A stretch of DNA of 64,000 nt from Thermohalobaculum sp039030915 (lineage in GTDB: Bacteria > Pseudomonadota > Alphaproteobacteria > Rhodobacterales > Rhodobacteraceae), in NCBI GenBank assembly GCA_039030915.1, contig JBCCDG010000002.1:1-64000 (forward strand), given 5' to 3'. Position 1 is the stretch's first letter. Every line of letters starts with the position of its first letter. The notes beneath the pieces were generated by a model. That model saw nothing but the letters and a program-made list of their open reading frames with translations, ran no database searches and had not been told where the DNA came from. The position numbers and the translations under genes are program-made. Positions 1 through 7,386 of this stretch are shown here, piece after piece.

Positions 1-149
1 CCGTCCTCGTGATCGAGCACGACATGAAGTTCGTCGAGGACATCGCCCACAAGGTGCTGGTGCTCCACCAGGGCAAGATCCTGGCCCAGGGGTCGATGGA
101 GAAGGTCCAGGCCGATCCGAAAGTCATCGAAGTCTATCTGGGCCATTAG
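1..149 (+). CDS. urtD: Urea ABC transporter ATP-binding protein UrtD, C-terminal end (partial)
   Basis: Only the last 48 codons are in the window; the gene starts before base 1. The reading frame beginning at base 3 gives VLVIEHDMKFVEDIAHKVL, the H-loop region of a Liv/Urt-type ABC ATPase, and ends EVYLGH with TAG at 147-149. UrtD energises, together with UrtE, import of urea or short-chain amides through the inner-membrane permease UrtBC. The assignment to UrtD rather than LivG rests on the next gene being UrtE-like, 11 bases downstream, and on the formamidase that follows. LivG of another amide transporter remains possible. Confidence 0.75.
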   Translation, partial: VLVIEHDMKFVEDIAHKVLVLHQGKILAQGSMEKVQADPKVIEVYLGH

Positions 150-160
150 GGGAGCCAGCC

Positions 161-850
161 ATGCTGCATGTCCGCGACCTACGCGTGGCCTATGGCCAGT
201 CCGAAATCCTCCACGGCCTCGATCTGGACGTGGAGAAGGACGAGATCGTCGCCGTCATGGGCCGCAACGGCATGGGCAAGACCACGCTCATGAAGTCGCT
301 CATCGGCATCCTCCCCTCCCGTCAGGGCTCGATCCAGGTGGAGGATGCCGAGCTCTCGAAGCTCAAGAGCCACAAGCGCGTTGCCGCCGGCGTCGCCTAC
401 GTGCCCCAGGGCCGCGCGATCTTCAGCACCATGACCGTGCAGGAGAACATCGAGACGGGTTTGACCGTCACCGGCAAGAAGGACGTGCCCGAGCACCTCT
501 ACGCGATGTTTCCGGTGCTGAAGGAGATGCGCAGGCGCCGGGGCGGCAATCTCTCGGGCGGCCAGCAGCAGCAGCTTGCCATCGCCCGCGCGCTGGCTGC
601 CGAGCCGAAGATCCTGCTGCTCGACGAGCCGACGGAAGGCATCCAGCCCAGCATCATTCGCGAGATGGCCCGCACACTACGCAAGATCCGGGACGAGCAC
701 GGGCTGACCATCGTCGTCTCGGAGCAGGTGCTCAGCTTCGCGCTCGACGTGGCCGACCGCGTGGTCGTCATCGAGAACGGCAGCTTCGTCTTCGAGGGCC
801 CGCGGGAGGGTCTCGACGAAGAGCGTGTCACGAAATTCCTGTCCGTCTGA
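161..850 (+). CDS. urtE: Urea/amide ABC transporter ATP-binding protein UrtE
   Basis: A 229-residue ABC ATPase of the LivF/UrtE type, peripheral on the inner membrane. Visible motifs are Walker A GRNGMGKT (residues 34-41), Q-loop Q83, signature LSGGQ (131-135), Walker B ILLLDEP (151-157), and SEQ where most ABC proteins have the H-loop histidine, as is usual in LivF-like subunits. The ATG is preceded by GGGGAG. It lies 11 bases after UrtD and 36 bases before formamidase, so the import system and the amide-hydrolysing enzyme are probably co-transcribed. Substrate could be urea or formamide; the sequence alone cannot separate these. Confidence 0.85.
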   Translation: MLHVRDLRVAYGQSEILHGLDLDVEKDEIVAVMGRNGMGKTTLMKSLIGILPSRQGSIQVEDAELSKLKSHKRVAAGVAYVPQGRAIFSTMTVQENIETGLTVTGKKDVPEHLYAMFPVLKEMRRRRGGNLSGGQQQQLAIARALAAEPKILLLDEPTEGIQPSIIREMARTLRKIRDEHGLTIVVSEQVLSFALDVADRVVVIENGSFVFEGPREGLDEERVTKFLSV

Positions 851-886
851 AGGCGGCCGAACCCGACAAGAAGAGAGGAGGCACCC

Positions 887-2146
887 ATGCCCGATACGCA
901 GAAGATCTACACCCGCTCGACGGACACGCTCATCGCGGTGGACCTGGCCGAAAGCCCGCACACCAATCCGATGATCCACAACCGCTGGCATCCGGACATT
1001 CCCATGGCCGTCTGGGTCGAGCCGGGGGACGACTTCAAGGTCGAGACCTATGACTGGACCGGCGGGCAGATCGCCAACAACGACGACGCGGCCGATGTGC
1101 GCGATGTGGAGCTCGAGCAGGTCCACTATCTCTCCGGCCCCATCGGTGTGAAGGGCGCGGAGCCCGGGGATCTGCTGGTGGTCGACATCCTCGATATCGG
1201 CGCCAAGGACGACATGCTCTGGGGCTTCAACGGCTTCTTCTCGAAGCAGAACGGCGGCGGATTCCTGACCGAGCACTTCCCGGAGGCGCAGAAGTCGATC
1301 TGGGATATCGATGGGATGTTCACCAAATCGCGCCACGTGCCGGGTGTGCGCTATGCCGGCCTCATCCACCCGGGCCTCATCGGCTGCCTGCCGGACCGGG
1401 CGATGCTGGACATGTGGAACGAGCGGGAGGGCGCGCTGGTCGCGACCGACCCGGACCGCGTGCCGCCTCTGGCCGCGCTGCCCAACACACAGTCCGCCCA
1501 TATGGGCAAGATGACCGGCGAGGCGCGGGACGCCGCCGCCGCGGAGGCTGCGCGCACCGTGCCGCCACGCGAGCATGGCGGGAATTGCGACATCAAGGAT
1601 CTCTCCCGCGGCTCCAAGATCTACTTCCCCGTCTATGTGGACGGCGCGGGCCTTTCGATGGGTGATCTGCACTTCTCCCAGGGCGATGGCGAGATCACCT
1701 TCTGCGGCGCGATCGAGATGGCCGGCTGGCTCCACATCCGCGTGACGCTGCTGAAGCAGGGCATGTCGAAATACGGGATCAAGAACCCGATCTTCCGCCC
1801 CTCGCCCATCACGCCGAAATACGATGACTTTCTCATCTTCGAGGGGATCAGCGTCGATGAGCAGGGCAAGCAGCATTACCTCGACGTGCACGTCGCCTAC
1901 CGCCAGGCCTGCCTCAATGCCATCGAGTACCTGAAGAAATTCGGCTACACGGGCGCGCAGGCCTATGCGATCCTCGGCACCGCACCCTGTCAGGGGCACA
2001 TTTCCGGCGTCGTCGACATTCCGAACGCCTCGGCCACGCTCTGGCTGCCGACGGATGTCTTCGAGTTCGACGTCATGCCGGGTGCGGATGGGCCCACCAG
2101 GTATCTCGACGGCTCGGTCGATGTGCCGCTGGCGCCGGATCTCTAA
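887..2146 (+). CDS. fmdA: Formamidase (acetamidase/formamidase family)
   Basis: A 419-residue cytoplasmic amidohydrolase of the FmdA/AmdA family, expected to split formamide into formate and ammonia. The full length matches the family (about 400 residues). Typical segments are HNRWHPDIPMAVWVEPGDD near the N-terminus, GDLLVVDILDIG, the HPGLIGCLP segment around residue 163, and the AYAILGTAPCQGHISGVVDI C-terminal block. The ATG follows a strong GAGGAGG ribosome site. FmdB starts 1 base after the stop, a pairing known from methylotrophs and many alphaproteobacteria. Together with the urt genes it points to nitrogen scavenging from amides or urea. Confidence 0.92.
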   Translation: MPDTQKIYTRSTDTLIAVDLAESPHTNPMIHNRWHPDIPMAVWVEPGDDFKVETYDWTGGQIANNDDAADVRDVELEQVHYLSGPIGVKGAEPGDLLVVDILDIGAKDDMLWGFNGFFSKQNGGGFLTEHFPEAQKSIWDIDGMFTKSRHVPGVRYAGLIHPGLIGCLPDRAMLDMWNEREGALVATDPDRVPPLAALPNTQSAHMGKMTGEARDAAAAEAARTVPPREHGGNCDIKDLSRGSKIYFPVYVDGAGLSMGDLHFSQGDGEITFCGAIEMAGWLHIRVTLLKQGMSKYGIKNPIFRPSPITPKYDDFLIFEGISVDEQGKQHYLDVHVAYRQACLNAIEYLKKFGYTGAQAYAILGTAPCQGHISGVVDIPNASATLWLPTDVFEFDVMPGADGPTRYLDGSVDVPLAPDL

Positions 2147-2147
2147 G

Positions 2148-2474
2148 ATGCCGGTCTACGAGTATGAGTGCGCGTCGCATGGCCGCTTCGAGCAAATGCG
2201 CCCCATGGCGCAGTTCGACCGGCCATGCCCGTGCCCGGCCTGCGGGGCGGAAGCGCCGCGGGTCACTGCCTTGCCGCGCCTCGCGGTGCTCTCGACCGGC
2301 GATCGCCATGCGCATGCCACGAACGAGCGGGCTCAGCATGAGCCCAAATCGACGCGGAGCCACGGGCCGGGCTGTGGCTGCTGCGGGGGAGGGCGGAAGG
2401 CATCGAAGACGCTGCGGCGCGCGGATGGCTCAAAGAGCTTCCCCGCGAAGCGGCCCTGGATGATCTCTCACTAG
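2148..2474 (+). CDS. fmdB: FmdB-type zinc-ribbon protein
   Basis: A 108-residue protein starting MPVYEYECASHGRFEQMR with the CPCPACG half of a zinc ribbon, the hallmark of the FmdB family of putative regulators. The first cysteine pair, usually C-x2-C, is C-x2-H here (ECASHG), so the metal site has one altered ligand. The C-terminal half carries a glycine- and cysteine-rich HGPGCGCCGGG segment. The ATG lies one base after the formamidase TAA, so translation is probably coupled. FmdB proteins are reported as regulators of amide genes, but their mechanism is not established. A start much further upstream would run inside fmdA and is rejected. Confidence 0.85.
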   Translation: MPVYEYECASHGRFEQMRPMAQFDRPCPCPACGAEAPRVTALPRLAVLSTGDRHAHATNERAQHEPKSTRSHGPGCGCCGGGRKASKTLRRADGSKSFPAKRPWMISH

Positions 2475-2600
2475 AGCGTGTCTCGATCCGGCAGAGGCGC
2501 TTTTTGTTTCCCGACGTGACGGAGGCGATCCGGGGGCCGAAGCGTTGCCATCTGCCGCCGCTGGATTGTGGGGACGGGATGTGGTCCGTCAGAAAAAAAT

Positions 2601-2628
2601 CCCGGCAGCGGTTTGTTCCGCTGCCGGG
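2601..2628 (-). terminator. Hairpin terminator for the DUF2333 operon (minus strand)
   Basis: An 11-bp perfect inverted repeat (2601-2611 with 2618-2628, loop of 6). On the minus strand the stem is followed by a run of seven T (plus-strand A run at 2593-2599), giving a classical intrinsic terminator for the gene ending at 2661. On the plus strand it is followed only by CTTTCG, so it may also weakly stop read-through from fmdB. Confidence 0.8.
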
Positions 2629-2660
2629 CTTTCGTGATCAAGACTAGCGATAACAGCGGC

Positions 2661-2939
2661 TTATCGCCAATAGTTGAAGAAGATCAGCGCCCACTGCGCC
2701 GCCGCCAAGAGGGCAAGAATGGTGATCGCGCTGCGGAAGAGGATCGGCGACGCGACGATGCGACGCCAGAGACCTTCCGGCTTGGCCGCTTCGGACGCGC
2801 CGCCCGCCGTGGCCCCGCCCGACACCTTCGGCCCATCGCCTTCTTCCGGCTTGCGGCTCATGAACTGGCCCAGACGATCGGTAAGGCCTTTGGCACCGGC
2901 ACCGTGCGCGGTTGCGCCGCTCGAGGATAGCATGGTCAT
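2661..2939 (-). CDS. Small single-pass membrane protein of the DUF2333 operon
   Basis: A 92-residue protein starting MTMLSSSGATAHGAG at 2939, with AAGGGAG about 6 bases upstream of the ATG. The N-terminal half is hydrophilic and glycine/proline rich. One strong hydrophobic segment (about residues 66-90, ILFRSAITILALLAAAQWAL) ends just before the C-terminus FFNYWR, so it looks like a C-tail-anchored membrane protein. It starts 23 bases after DUF2333 and precedes the terminator, so it is the last gene of the DUF1127-DUF2333 operon. I do not recognise a family. A longer reading upstream would overlap DUF2333 and is not favoured. Confidence 0.65.
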   Translation of the reverse strand: MTMLSSSGATAHGAGAKGLTDRLGQFMSRKPEEGDGPKVSGGATAGGASEAAKPEGLWRRIVASPILFRSAITILALLAAAQWALIFFNYWR

Positions 2940-2962
2940 CGCGGTTCTCCCTTCGGCGTTGC

Positions 2963-3973
2963 TCACTGAGCGAGCACGGTCATGACATCGCGGAGCTGCG
3001 TCTTGGCGCGGAGCGCGAAGAAGCCGAGCTCGGTCACGTGGTTCGGGATGAAGATCGAGCCCGGCGGGCTGTTCGTCACCACGAGCGGACGCATTGCCGC
3101 CGCGTTCTCGAAGCTCTTGATCATCTGCCTCCACACGATCCCCAGACCTTCGCCCTGAATGATCGGCCCGAAATCCTGCTCGAGCGACTTCAGCAGCATG
3201 GCGTAGGCGTAGAGGCGGCCCTTCGTTACGTAGAAGACCTCATTCGACGTGGTCGAGACAGTCTCACCCGCCGCCACGCGCTCCACATGTTCGGAGAGCA
3301 CGTTGATTTTCGACGAGACGTCCGCCTCGATCCGGTTCAGCACCGCCGCCAGATTGTCCTGGCGAGGATCGAACACGGCCTCACCACTCGCGATGCGCCG
3401 GTTGTAGGCGTCGAGCGCGCGCACGGCCGAAAGATACTGCTCCTCGCTTGTCACCACGGGCGTCCAGGTCTTCTCGAAGTCGAAGATCCAGACATCGCCG
3501 GGGAAGCGCAGCAGCCCGGCGGCACGGTCGAGATCGGGATCGACCGCCGTCGCGCCGCGCGAGCGACCGAGAGAGTCGGCGAGCTCAAAGGCGAACCGGC
3601 TCAGCCCGTAGACGACCCCCTGCTGGTAGTACCGCATGTTGGGAAGCCAGTGCCCCGGCAGGAAGAAGGGGTCGTTGGCGACCCAGGCGTGATCGTTCAC
3701 CTCTCGCTCGATCAGGCTCACCGTCATGTCGACGCTGGCCAGTCCCCCCTCGGTCGGCTGCTCCGGCACGAAGGCCAGGTTGTCGTCGATGCGCTCGGTG
3801 AGCAGCATGCCGCCGAGCACATATGCGCCAAGGAAGTTGGCCGCGACGAGGCCCGCGATGAGGCCGCTCTTCGCGACGTGGATCGGGCCGCTCAGCCGCC
3901 GGTCAGACCGGTTGCCCTGGGCGCTGTCCGGCGCGGAATCCGCGCCGGAGGGTGCGTCGGCGGCCATGGTCAT
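2963..3973 (-). CDS. DUF2333 family membrane-anchored protein
   Basis: A 336-residue protein matching DUF2333 proteins of alphaproteobacteria in length and in segments such as HAWVANDPFFLPGHWLPNMR and RQDNLAAVLNRIEADV. One transmembrane helix lies near residues 34-57; the remainder is probably periplasmic. Function is unknown in the literature I can recall. Its ATG overlaps the stop of the preceding DUF1127-like gene by four bases (ATGA), showing tight co-translation. The operon is headed by a copy of the ECF-type promoter motif shared with the adjacent sigma factor, so I infer an envelope-stress role. A start at the third residue is equally possible. Confidence 0.8.
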   Translation of the reverse strand: MTMAADAPSGADSAPDSAQGNRSDRRLSGPIHVAKSGLIAGLVAANFLGAYVLGGMLLTERIDDNLAFVPEQPTEGGLASVDMTVSLIEREVNDHAWVANDPFFLPGHWLPNMRYYQQGVVYGLSRFAFELADSLGRSRGATAVDPDLDRAAGLLRFPGDVWIFDFEKTWTPVVTSEEQYLSAVRALDAYNRRIASGEAVFDPRQDNLAAVLNRIEADVSSKINVLSEHVERVAAGETVSTTSNEVFYVTKGRLYAYAMLLKSLEQDFGPIIQGEGLGIVWRQMIKSFENAAAMRPLVVTNSPPGSIFIPNHVTELGFFALRAKTQLRDVMTVLAQ

Positions 3974-4527
3974 GCGGCCACCCGCTGCCCATTGTGAGCG
4001 TCGTTCGCAGCAGCAGCGACGTGCAAGTCGATCTTGTCCTCGTCACGCATCTCGGCTTCTTCGATCAGCTCCTCGACGATAGCCGTCGACGCGTGCTCCG
4101 CACCCTCGGCAGGCGTCTCAACCTTGAAGTCGGCCGTTTCGACTGCATCGATCTCGACTTCTGCCGCCTCGGTCGGCGCCGGCATCTGTGCCAGGGCGCT
4201 CTCGGGTGCGGTCAGCGCAAGCGCGGGGCCGGTGTCGTGGATGCGAAGCTCGGGGCGACGCTCCGGCTGAAAGACGCAGAGCTCGGTGAAGGTGTAGATG
4301 TCTTCGCGCTTCAGGCCGAGCATGCCGAGCTGGCGCTTGTTGAGCTTGCAGAGCGCGTCGTGGATACGGTCAAAATCCCGCTCGGCGCGGTAGGTGGCGC
4401 GCGCCGCGGCAAGGCGCGCCGGCAGACGGGCGATCTCGGCCATTGCCTCGCGCAGTTCACGGCCCAGGCGTGCGCCGAGCGAGCGGTGCGTCACGGTTTC
4501 CGGCTGCATGGTCATCGCGTCGGTCAT
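3970..4527 (-). CDS. DUF1127-like protein with long acidic C-terminal tail
   Basis: A 185-residue protein. Residues about 46-80 (FDRIHDALCKLNKRQLGMLG then LKREDI) resemble the short arginine-rich DUF1127 domain, which normally makes up a whole 45-60-residue protein. Here it is followed by a roughly 90-residue acidic tail rich in Glu, Asp and Ala. The ATG at 4527 is preceded by GGAAGGG; an upstream extension to 4620 would cover the promoter-like site and is unlikely. It heads the operon with DUF2333. DUF1127 proteins are often stress- or RNA-metabolism-linked small proteins, but the role of this fused form is unknown. DUF1127 assignment is by eye. Confidence 0.65.
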   Translation of the reverse strand: MTDAMTMQPETVTHRSLGARLGRELREAMAEIARLPARLAAARATYRAERDFDRIHDALCKLNKRQLGMLGLKREDIYTFTELCVFQPERRPELRIHDTGPALALTAPESALAQMPAPTEAAEVEIDAVETADFKVETPAEGAEHASTAIVEELIEEAEMRDEDKIDLHVAAAANDAHNGQRVAA

Positions 4528-4597
4528 GTCGTGGCCCTTCCTATCTCTCCGATACTTCGGTGTGCGCGGCTTCCTTTTGGGCCGGCAGTGGTGATGA

Positions 4598-4623
4598 GAC
4601 GGGCGGGCTCGACCTTTCATCCC
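4598..4623 (-). promoter_or_regulatory. ECF-type promoter motif for the DUF1127-DUF2333 operon
   Basis: Minus-strand GGGATGAA (4623-4616), 14 bases, then CGTC (4601-4598) followed by TCAT. The same two boxes with the same 14-base spacing occur three more times in the window. It lies about 70 bases ahead of the DUF1127-like start codon and points at it. It is one arm of a divergent pair with the sigma-factor promoter. The layout fits the -35/-10 boxes of an ECF sigma factor. Confidence 0.75.
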
Positions 4624-4728
4624 GGAAGATGCAAGATTTTTTTCACCGCTCCTCGCGCGTGGGCGCGGTAGACAGAAGTGCGTCGAAGAGGTGCGCCCCC
4701 ATTTTTTCTACCAAGGGGCACTTTCTTC

Positions 4729-4754
4729 GGGATGAAGACAGGGTCTCGCGCGTC
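4729..4754 (+). promoter_or_regulatory. ECF-type promoter motif for the sigma-factor operon
   Basis: Plus-strand GGGATGAA (4729-4736), 14 bases, CGTC (4751-4754) followed by ACAC. It stands 45 bases ahead of the ATG of the ECF sigma gene, as expected for an autoregulated sigma/anti-sigma operon. The motif matches those at 4598-4623, 13362-13387 and 13517-13542. Confidence 0.75.
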
Positions 4755-4799
4755 ACACCCATCGAGGCCCGGCGGAACCGCCGTGAGCCGGAAAGTGAA

Positions 4800-5345
4800 A
4801 TGCTGGGAAGACGACAAGGCGGCCATGCTGTCGAGACCGAGATACCGAAGCTCAGACGCTTTGCCCGGATGCTCGCCCGCAACGAAGCGGAAGCGGACGA
4901 TCTGGTGCAGGAGACGCTTCTGCGCGCGCTCTCGAAATTCGACGGCTATCGCGGCCAATCGTCCCTCGGCACGTGGTTGTGCCAGATCCTGGTCAACCTG
5001 CACCGCTCGAAGCGGCGGCAGGATGCGAGGCGGCGTGAGCTCCTGGAGGAGCGGGGCGCCGACGAGGACAGGGTTGCTGCACGCCAGGAGCATGCCATCG
5101 AGCTCGGCGAAACTCTCGCTGCGCTCGACGGTCTGCCCGAGGAGCAGCGCGAGGCCATTGTCCTCGTCGCGATCGACGGCGTCGCCTATGCGCAAGCCGC
5201 CGATATCCTGGGCGTCAAGCTCGGCACGCTCATGTCGCGGATCTCACGTGGAAGATCGGCGATCCGGGCTGCCATGGAGGGCACCGCGCCGCGCGGCGCC
5301 TCGTCTGCGGGCGAGGCTGGGGCGCGCCGCCAAGCGAATGGGTGA
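4800..5345 (+). CDS. ECF-type RNA polymerase sigma factor
   Basis: A 181-residue sigma-70 family protein with only regions 2 and 4. Region 2 (about 15-68) contains EADDLVQETLLRALSKFDGY and GTWLCQILVN, the core-binding and -10 recognition helices. Region 4 (about 105-156) contains LDGLPEEQREAIVLVAIDGV and a helix-turn-helix ILGVKLGTLMSRISRGR. The ATG at 4800 is chosen because earlier codons give no sigma homology and cover the promoter-like site. The anti-sigma gene follows after 6 bases. A GGGATGAA/CGTC site upstream suggests positive autoregulation. The ECF subgroup cannot be named with certainty from the sequence alone. Confidence 0.93.
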   Translation: MLGRRQGGHAVETEIPKLRRFARMLARNEAEADDLVQETLLRALSKFDGYRGQSSLGTWLCQILVNLHRSKRRQDARRRELLEERGADEDRVAARQEHAIELGETLAALDGLPEEQREAIVLVAIDGVAYAQAADILGVKLGTLMSRISRGRSAIRAAMEGTAPRGASSAGEAGARRQANG

Positions 5346-5351
5346 GGTAGG

Positions 5352-6176
5352 ATGAAGACCGGAACCACAGTGATAAGCGATGCCGAGCTCAATGCGTTTT
5401 GCGACGGCGAGCTCGACGACAAGGAGTGCGCGCGCGTCGCCGCGGCGATCGAGGCCGATCCGGCGCTGAGGGCGCGCATGGCGGAGATGATGAGCGATAT
5501 CGCCGCCCTGCGTTCGGCCGGCGATGCCGAGGATGTCGACCCCGCGACGGAAGTGCTGGCCGCCCGGCTCGGCAGCGCGGTGGAGCGGCGGGAGCGTCAG
5601 CAGGGTCTGACGCGGCTTGGCGCCGGGCTTGCGGCGACGATCGCCATCGCCGCCGGCGGCTGGTTCGGGCACGCATCCTACGTGAAGCAGGGCGTCGGTA
5701 AGTCGCGCCAGGATAGCATGGTCGTCGCCACGCTCGAGAACCACGCGGTGCCGAGCTTCGTCGCCGATGCCGCAGGTGCGCATGAAGTTTTTGCGCCGGA
5801 CACGTTCCATCCCGTCGAATTCACGGCGAAGGACGAGGCGGCCATGGCGCAGTGGTTCACGGACCGGCTGGGCGATGCCGCGATGATCCCTCATCTCGAG
5901 GAGTTGAACTTCGAGCTCGTCGGTGGGCGCCTCCTCGCCGGAGCGGAGGGGCCGATGGCGCAGGTGATGTACGAGAACGACAAGGGCGACCGGGTCAGCC
6001 TCGTCTTCGGCAAGCAGCACACGCCCGGCAGCTCCGACCTCAAGCTCGTGCATGTGGGCAAGACCTATGCGAGCTACTGGCAGGACAAGGGCTTCTCGTG
6101 GGCGGTGGTCGAGGAGACGCCGGGCGCCGATGTCAGCGTCGTCGCCACGCATATCGCGCGCATCACCGGTCGCTGA
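5352..6176 (+). CDS. Membrane-bound anti-sigma factor
   Basis: A 274-residue protein directly behind the ECF sigma gene. The N-terminus (SDAELNAFCDGELDDKE, residues 9-25) is the typical zinc-less anti-sigma start in which a short helix region binds the sigma factor in the cytoplasm. A single transmembrane segment lies around residues 88-106. The C-terminal 165 residues would be periplasmic and could sense the signal; they contain no domain I recognise. The pair would release the sigma factor on an envelope or ionic signal. A perfect long hairpin follows the stop by 8 bases. Confidence 0.88.
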   Translation: MKTGTTVISDAELNAFCDGELDDKECARVAAAIEADPALRARMAEMMSDIAALRSAGDAEDVDPATEVLAARLGSAVERRERQQGLTRLGAGLAATIAIAAGGWFGHASYVKQGVGKSRQDSMVVATLENHAVPSFVADAAGAHEVFAPDTFHPVEFTAKDEAAMAQWFTDRLGDAAMIPHLEELNFELVGGRLLAGAEGPMAQVMYENDKGDRVSLVFGKQHTPGSSDLKLVHVGKTYASYWQDKGFSWAVVEETPGADVSVVATHIARITGR

Positions 6177-6184
6177 TCGGGCTC

Positions 6185-6236
6185 ATCACGACGGAAAACG
6201 CCCGCTCCGAGAGGAGCGGGCGTTTTCCGTCGTGAT
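6185..6236. terminator. Bidirectional terminator, 24-bp perfect hairpin
   Basis: A 24-bp perfect inverted repeat (6185-6208 with 6213-6236) with a GAGA loop. Each arm carries four A or four T, and the right arm is followed by TTT. It lies between the convergent anti-sigma gene (stop 6176) and mnhG (stop 6261) and can terminate both. Confidence 0.9.
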
Positions 6237-6260
6237 TTTGGCACCCGGAAGGGCGCTGGA

Positions 6261-6614
6261 TCAGTCTTTGCCGTTCCGACGCTCGTCGATCATCGTCCGC
6301 GGCGATAGCGGGGTGCGCGCGAGATAGGCGGCCCGCCCGATCATGTGTGCCGCGACAGGGGCGGTCAGCAGCACGAAGACGAAGGCACCAAAGGCCCGCG
6401 CCGCCGCCCAGCCGTCGTCAAAGCCGATAGACGTCCCGAGCATGATCAGCCCCACGCCGAGCGTGCCCGCCTTGGTCGAGGCATGCATGCGCATGAAGAC
6501 GTCCTGCATGCGCACGAGCCCGATCCCGGCGACAAGCGCGAAGGCCGCACCGATCAGCAGGATGGCCGAGGCCAGGATCTCCCCGATGCTCGCGGTCTCG
6601 AGAAGCGCCATCAT
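6261..6614 (-). CDS. mnhG: Na+/H+ antiporter subunit G (MnhG/MrpG)
   Basis: A 117-residue inner-membrane protein, last gene of the mrp operon. It shows the MnhG pattern of three hydrophobic helices and the conserved GIGLVRMQDVFMRMHASTKA segment near residue 30. It is one of the small accessory subunits required for assembly of the multi-subunit Mrp complex. Its ATG overlaps the mnhF stop by four bases; an alternative ATG one codon later is possible. The downstream long hairpin terminates the operon. Confidence 0.92.
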   Translation of the reverse strand: MMALLETASIGEILASAILLIGAAFALVAGIGLVRMQDVFMRMHASTKAGTLGVGLIMLGTSIGFDDGWAAARAFGAFVFVLLTAPVAAHMIGRAAYLARTPLSPRTMIDERRNGKD

Positions 6615-6916
6615 GTCCCCACCTCCTTGCCGCCCTCGGCTGTGCCGACCGCATGGCGGCGCATGATGAAGCGCGCGAAGGCGAGCGTGCCGAGAAAGCC
6701 CGCGATCGCCAGCACGAGCGCGATGTCGAGATAGGCGACCTCGTCCGCGGCGATGGCGCGCAGCCCCGCAAAGCCCACGGTGAGGACCGAGAGCATGTCG
6801 ACGGCCACCACGCGGTCCGCCACGGTTGGGCCCAGCACGAGGCGCAGGAAGGTGAGGCCGGCGGTCAGGAGTAGGATCCAGCTCGCGATATCGGCCGCAT
6901 GTTGCAGGAGGGTCAT
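6611..6916 (-). CDS. mnhF: Na+/H+ antiporter subunit F (MnhF/MrpF)
   Basis: A 101-residue inner-membrane protein with three predicted helices and the MnhF-typical RLVLGPTVADRVVAVDML motif around residues 25-42. In other species MrpF is needed for complex function. It overlaps both neighbours (mnhE stop, mnhG start) by ATGA, so all these subunits are likely produced in coupled fashion. Confidence 0.92.
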   Translation of the reverse strand: MTLLQHAADIASWILLLTAGLTFLRLVLGPTVADRVVAVDMLSVLTVGFAGLRAIAADEVAYLDIALVLAIAGFLGTLAFARFIMRRHAVGTAEGGKEVGT

Positions 6917-7386
6917 GACAGGGCCTTCAGCACAGGGGTTTCGAGCGTGTCGCGGATCTCGGCGCGCATCTCGTCCGGCTCGTCGAGGAACATGGCATGG
7001 ACATAGAGCGTCTCGCCATCGGGCGAGAGGTCGAGGCTGAGCGTGCCCGGCGTGAGCGTCACGAGGCTCGAGACGATCAGCACCTCCGTCTCGGTCCTGG
7101 CGCGGAGCGGCACGGCGATGATGCCCGGCCGCGCGTCGGGCCGGAAGCTTAGCACGTCGCGCGCGACGCGCAGCGAGGAGAAGACGAGCTCGCGCAGGAA
7201 GATGGCGGCAAGCTTCACCAGCCGCGGCAGGCGCAGGAAGTAGCCGTCATCCGGGAAGAGCCCCCGCACGACCCAGAGCGCCGCGAAGCCCAGCACGAAG
7301 CCGATGCCGAGGCTGGTGATCGAGTAGTCCGCCGCGAGCGCGCCCCAAACGACTGCAAGGAGCAGGTTGATCGCGAAGATGTTCAT
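6913..7386 (-). CDS. mnhE: Na+/H+ antiporter subunit E (MnhE/MrpE)
   Basis: A 157-residue protein starting MNIFAINLLLAVVWGAL. It has two N-terminal membrane segments and a cytoplasmic domain with VSSLVTLTPGTLSLDLSPDG, the diagnostic MnhE segment around residues 98-117. The ATG at 7386 overlaps the mnhD stop (ATGA); the upstream extension in this frame lies wholly inside mnhD and is rejected. It forms part of the Mrp antiporter with MnhA-D, F and G. Confidence 0.92.
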   Translation of the reverse strand: MNIFAINLLLAVVWGALAADYSITSLGIGFVLGFAALWVVRGLFPDDGYFLRLPRLVKLAAIFLRELVFSSLRVARDVLSFRPDARPGIIAVPLRARTETEVLIVSSLVTLTPGTLSLDLSPDGETLYVHAMFLDEPDEMRAEIRDTLETPVLKALS

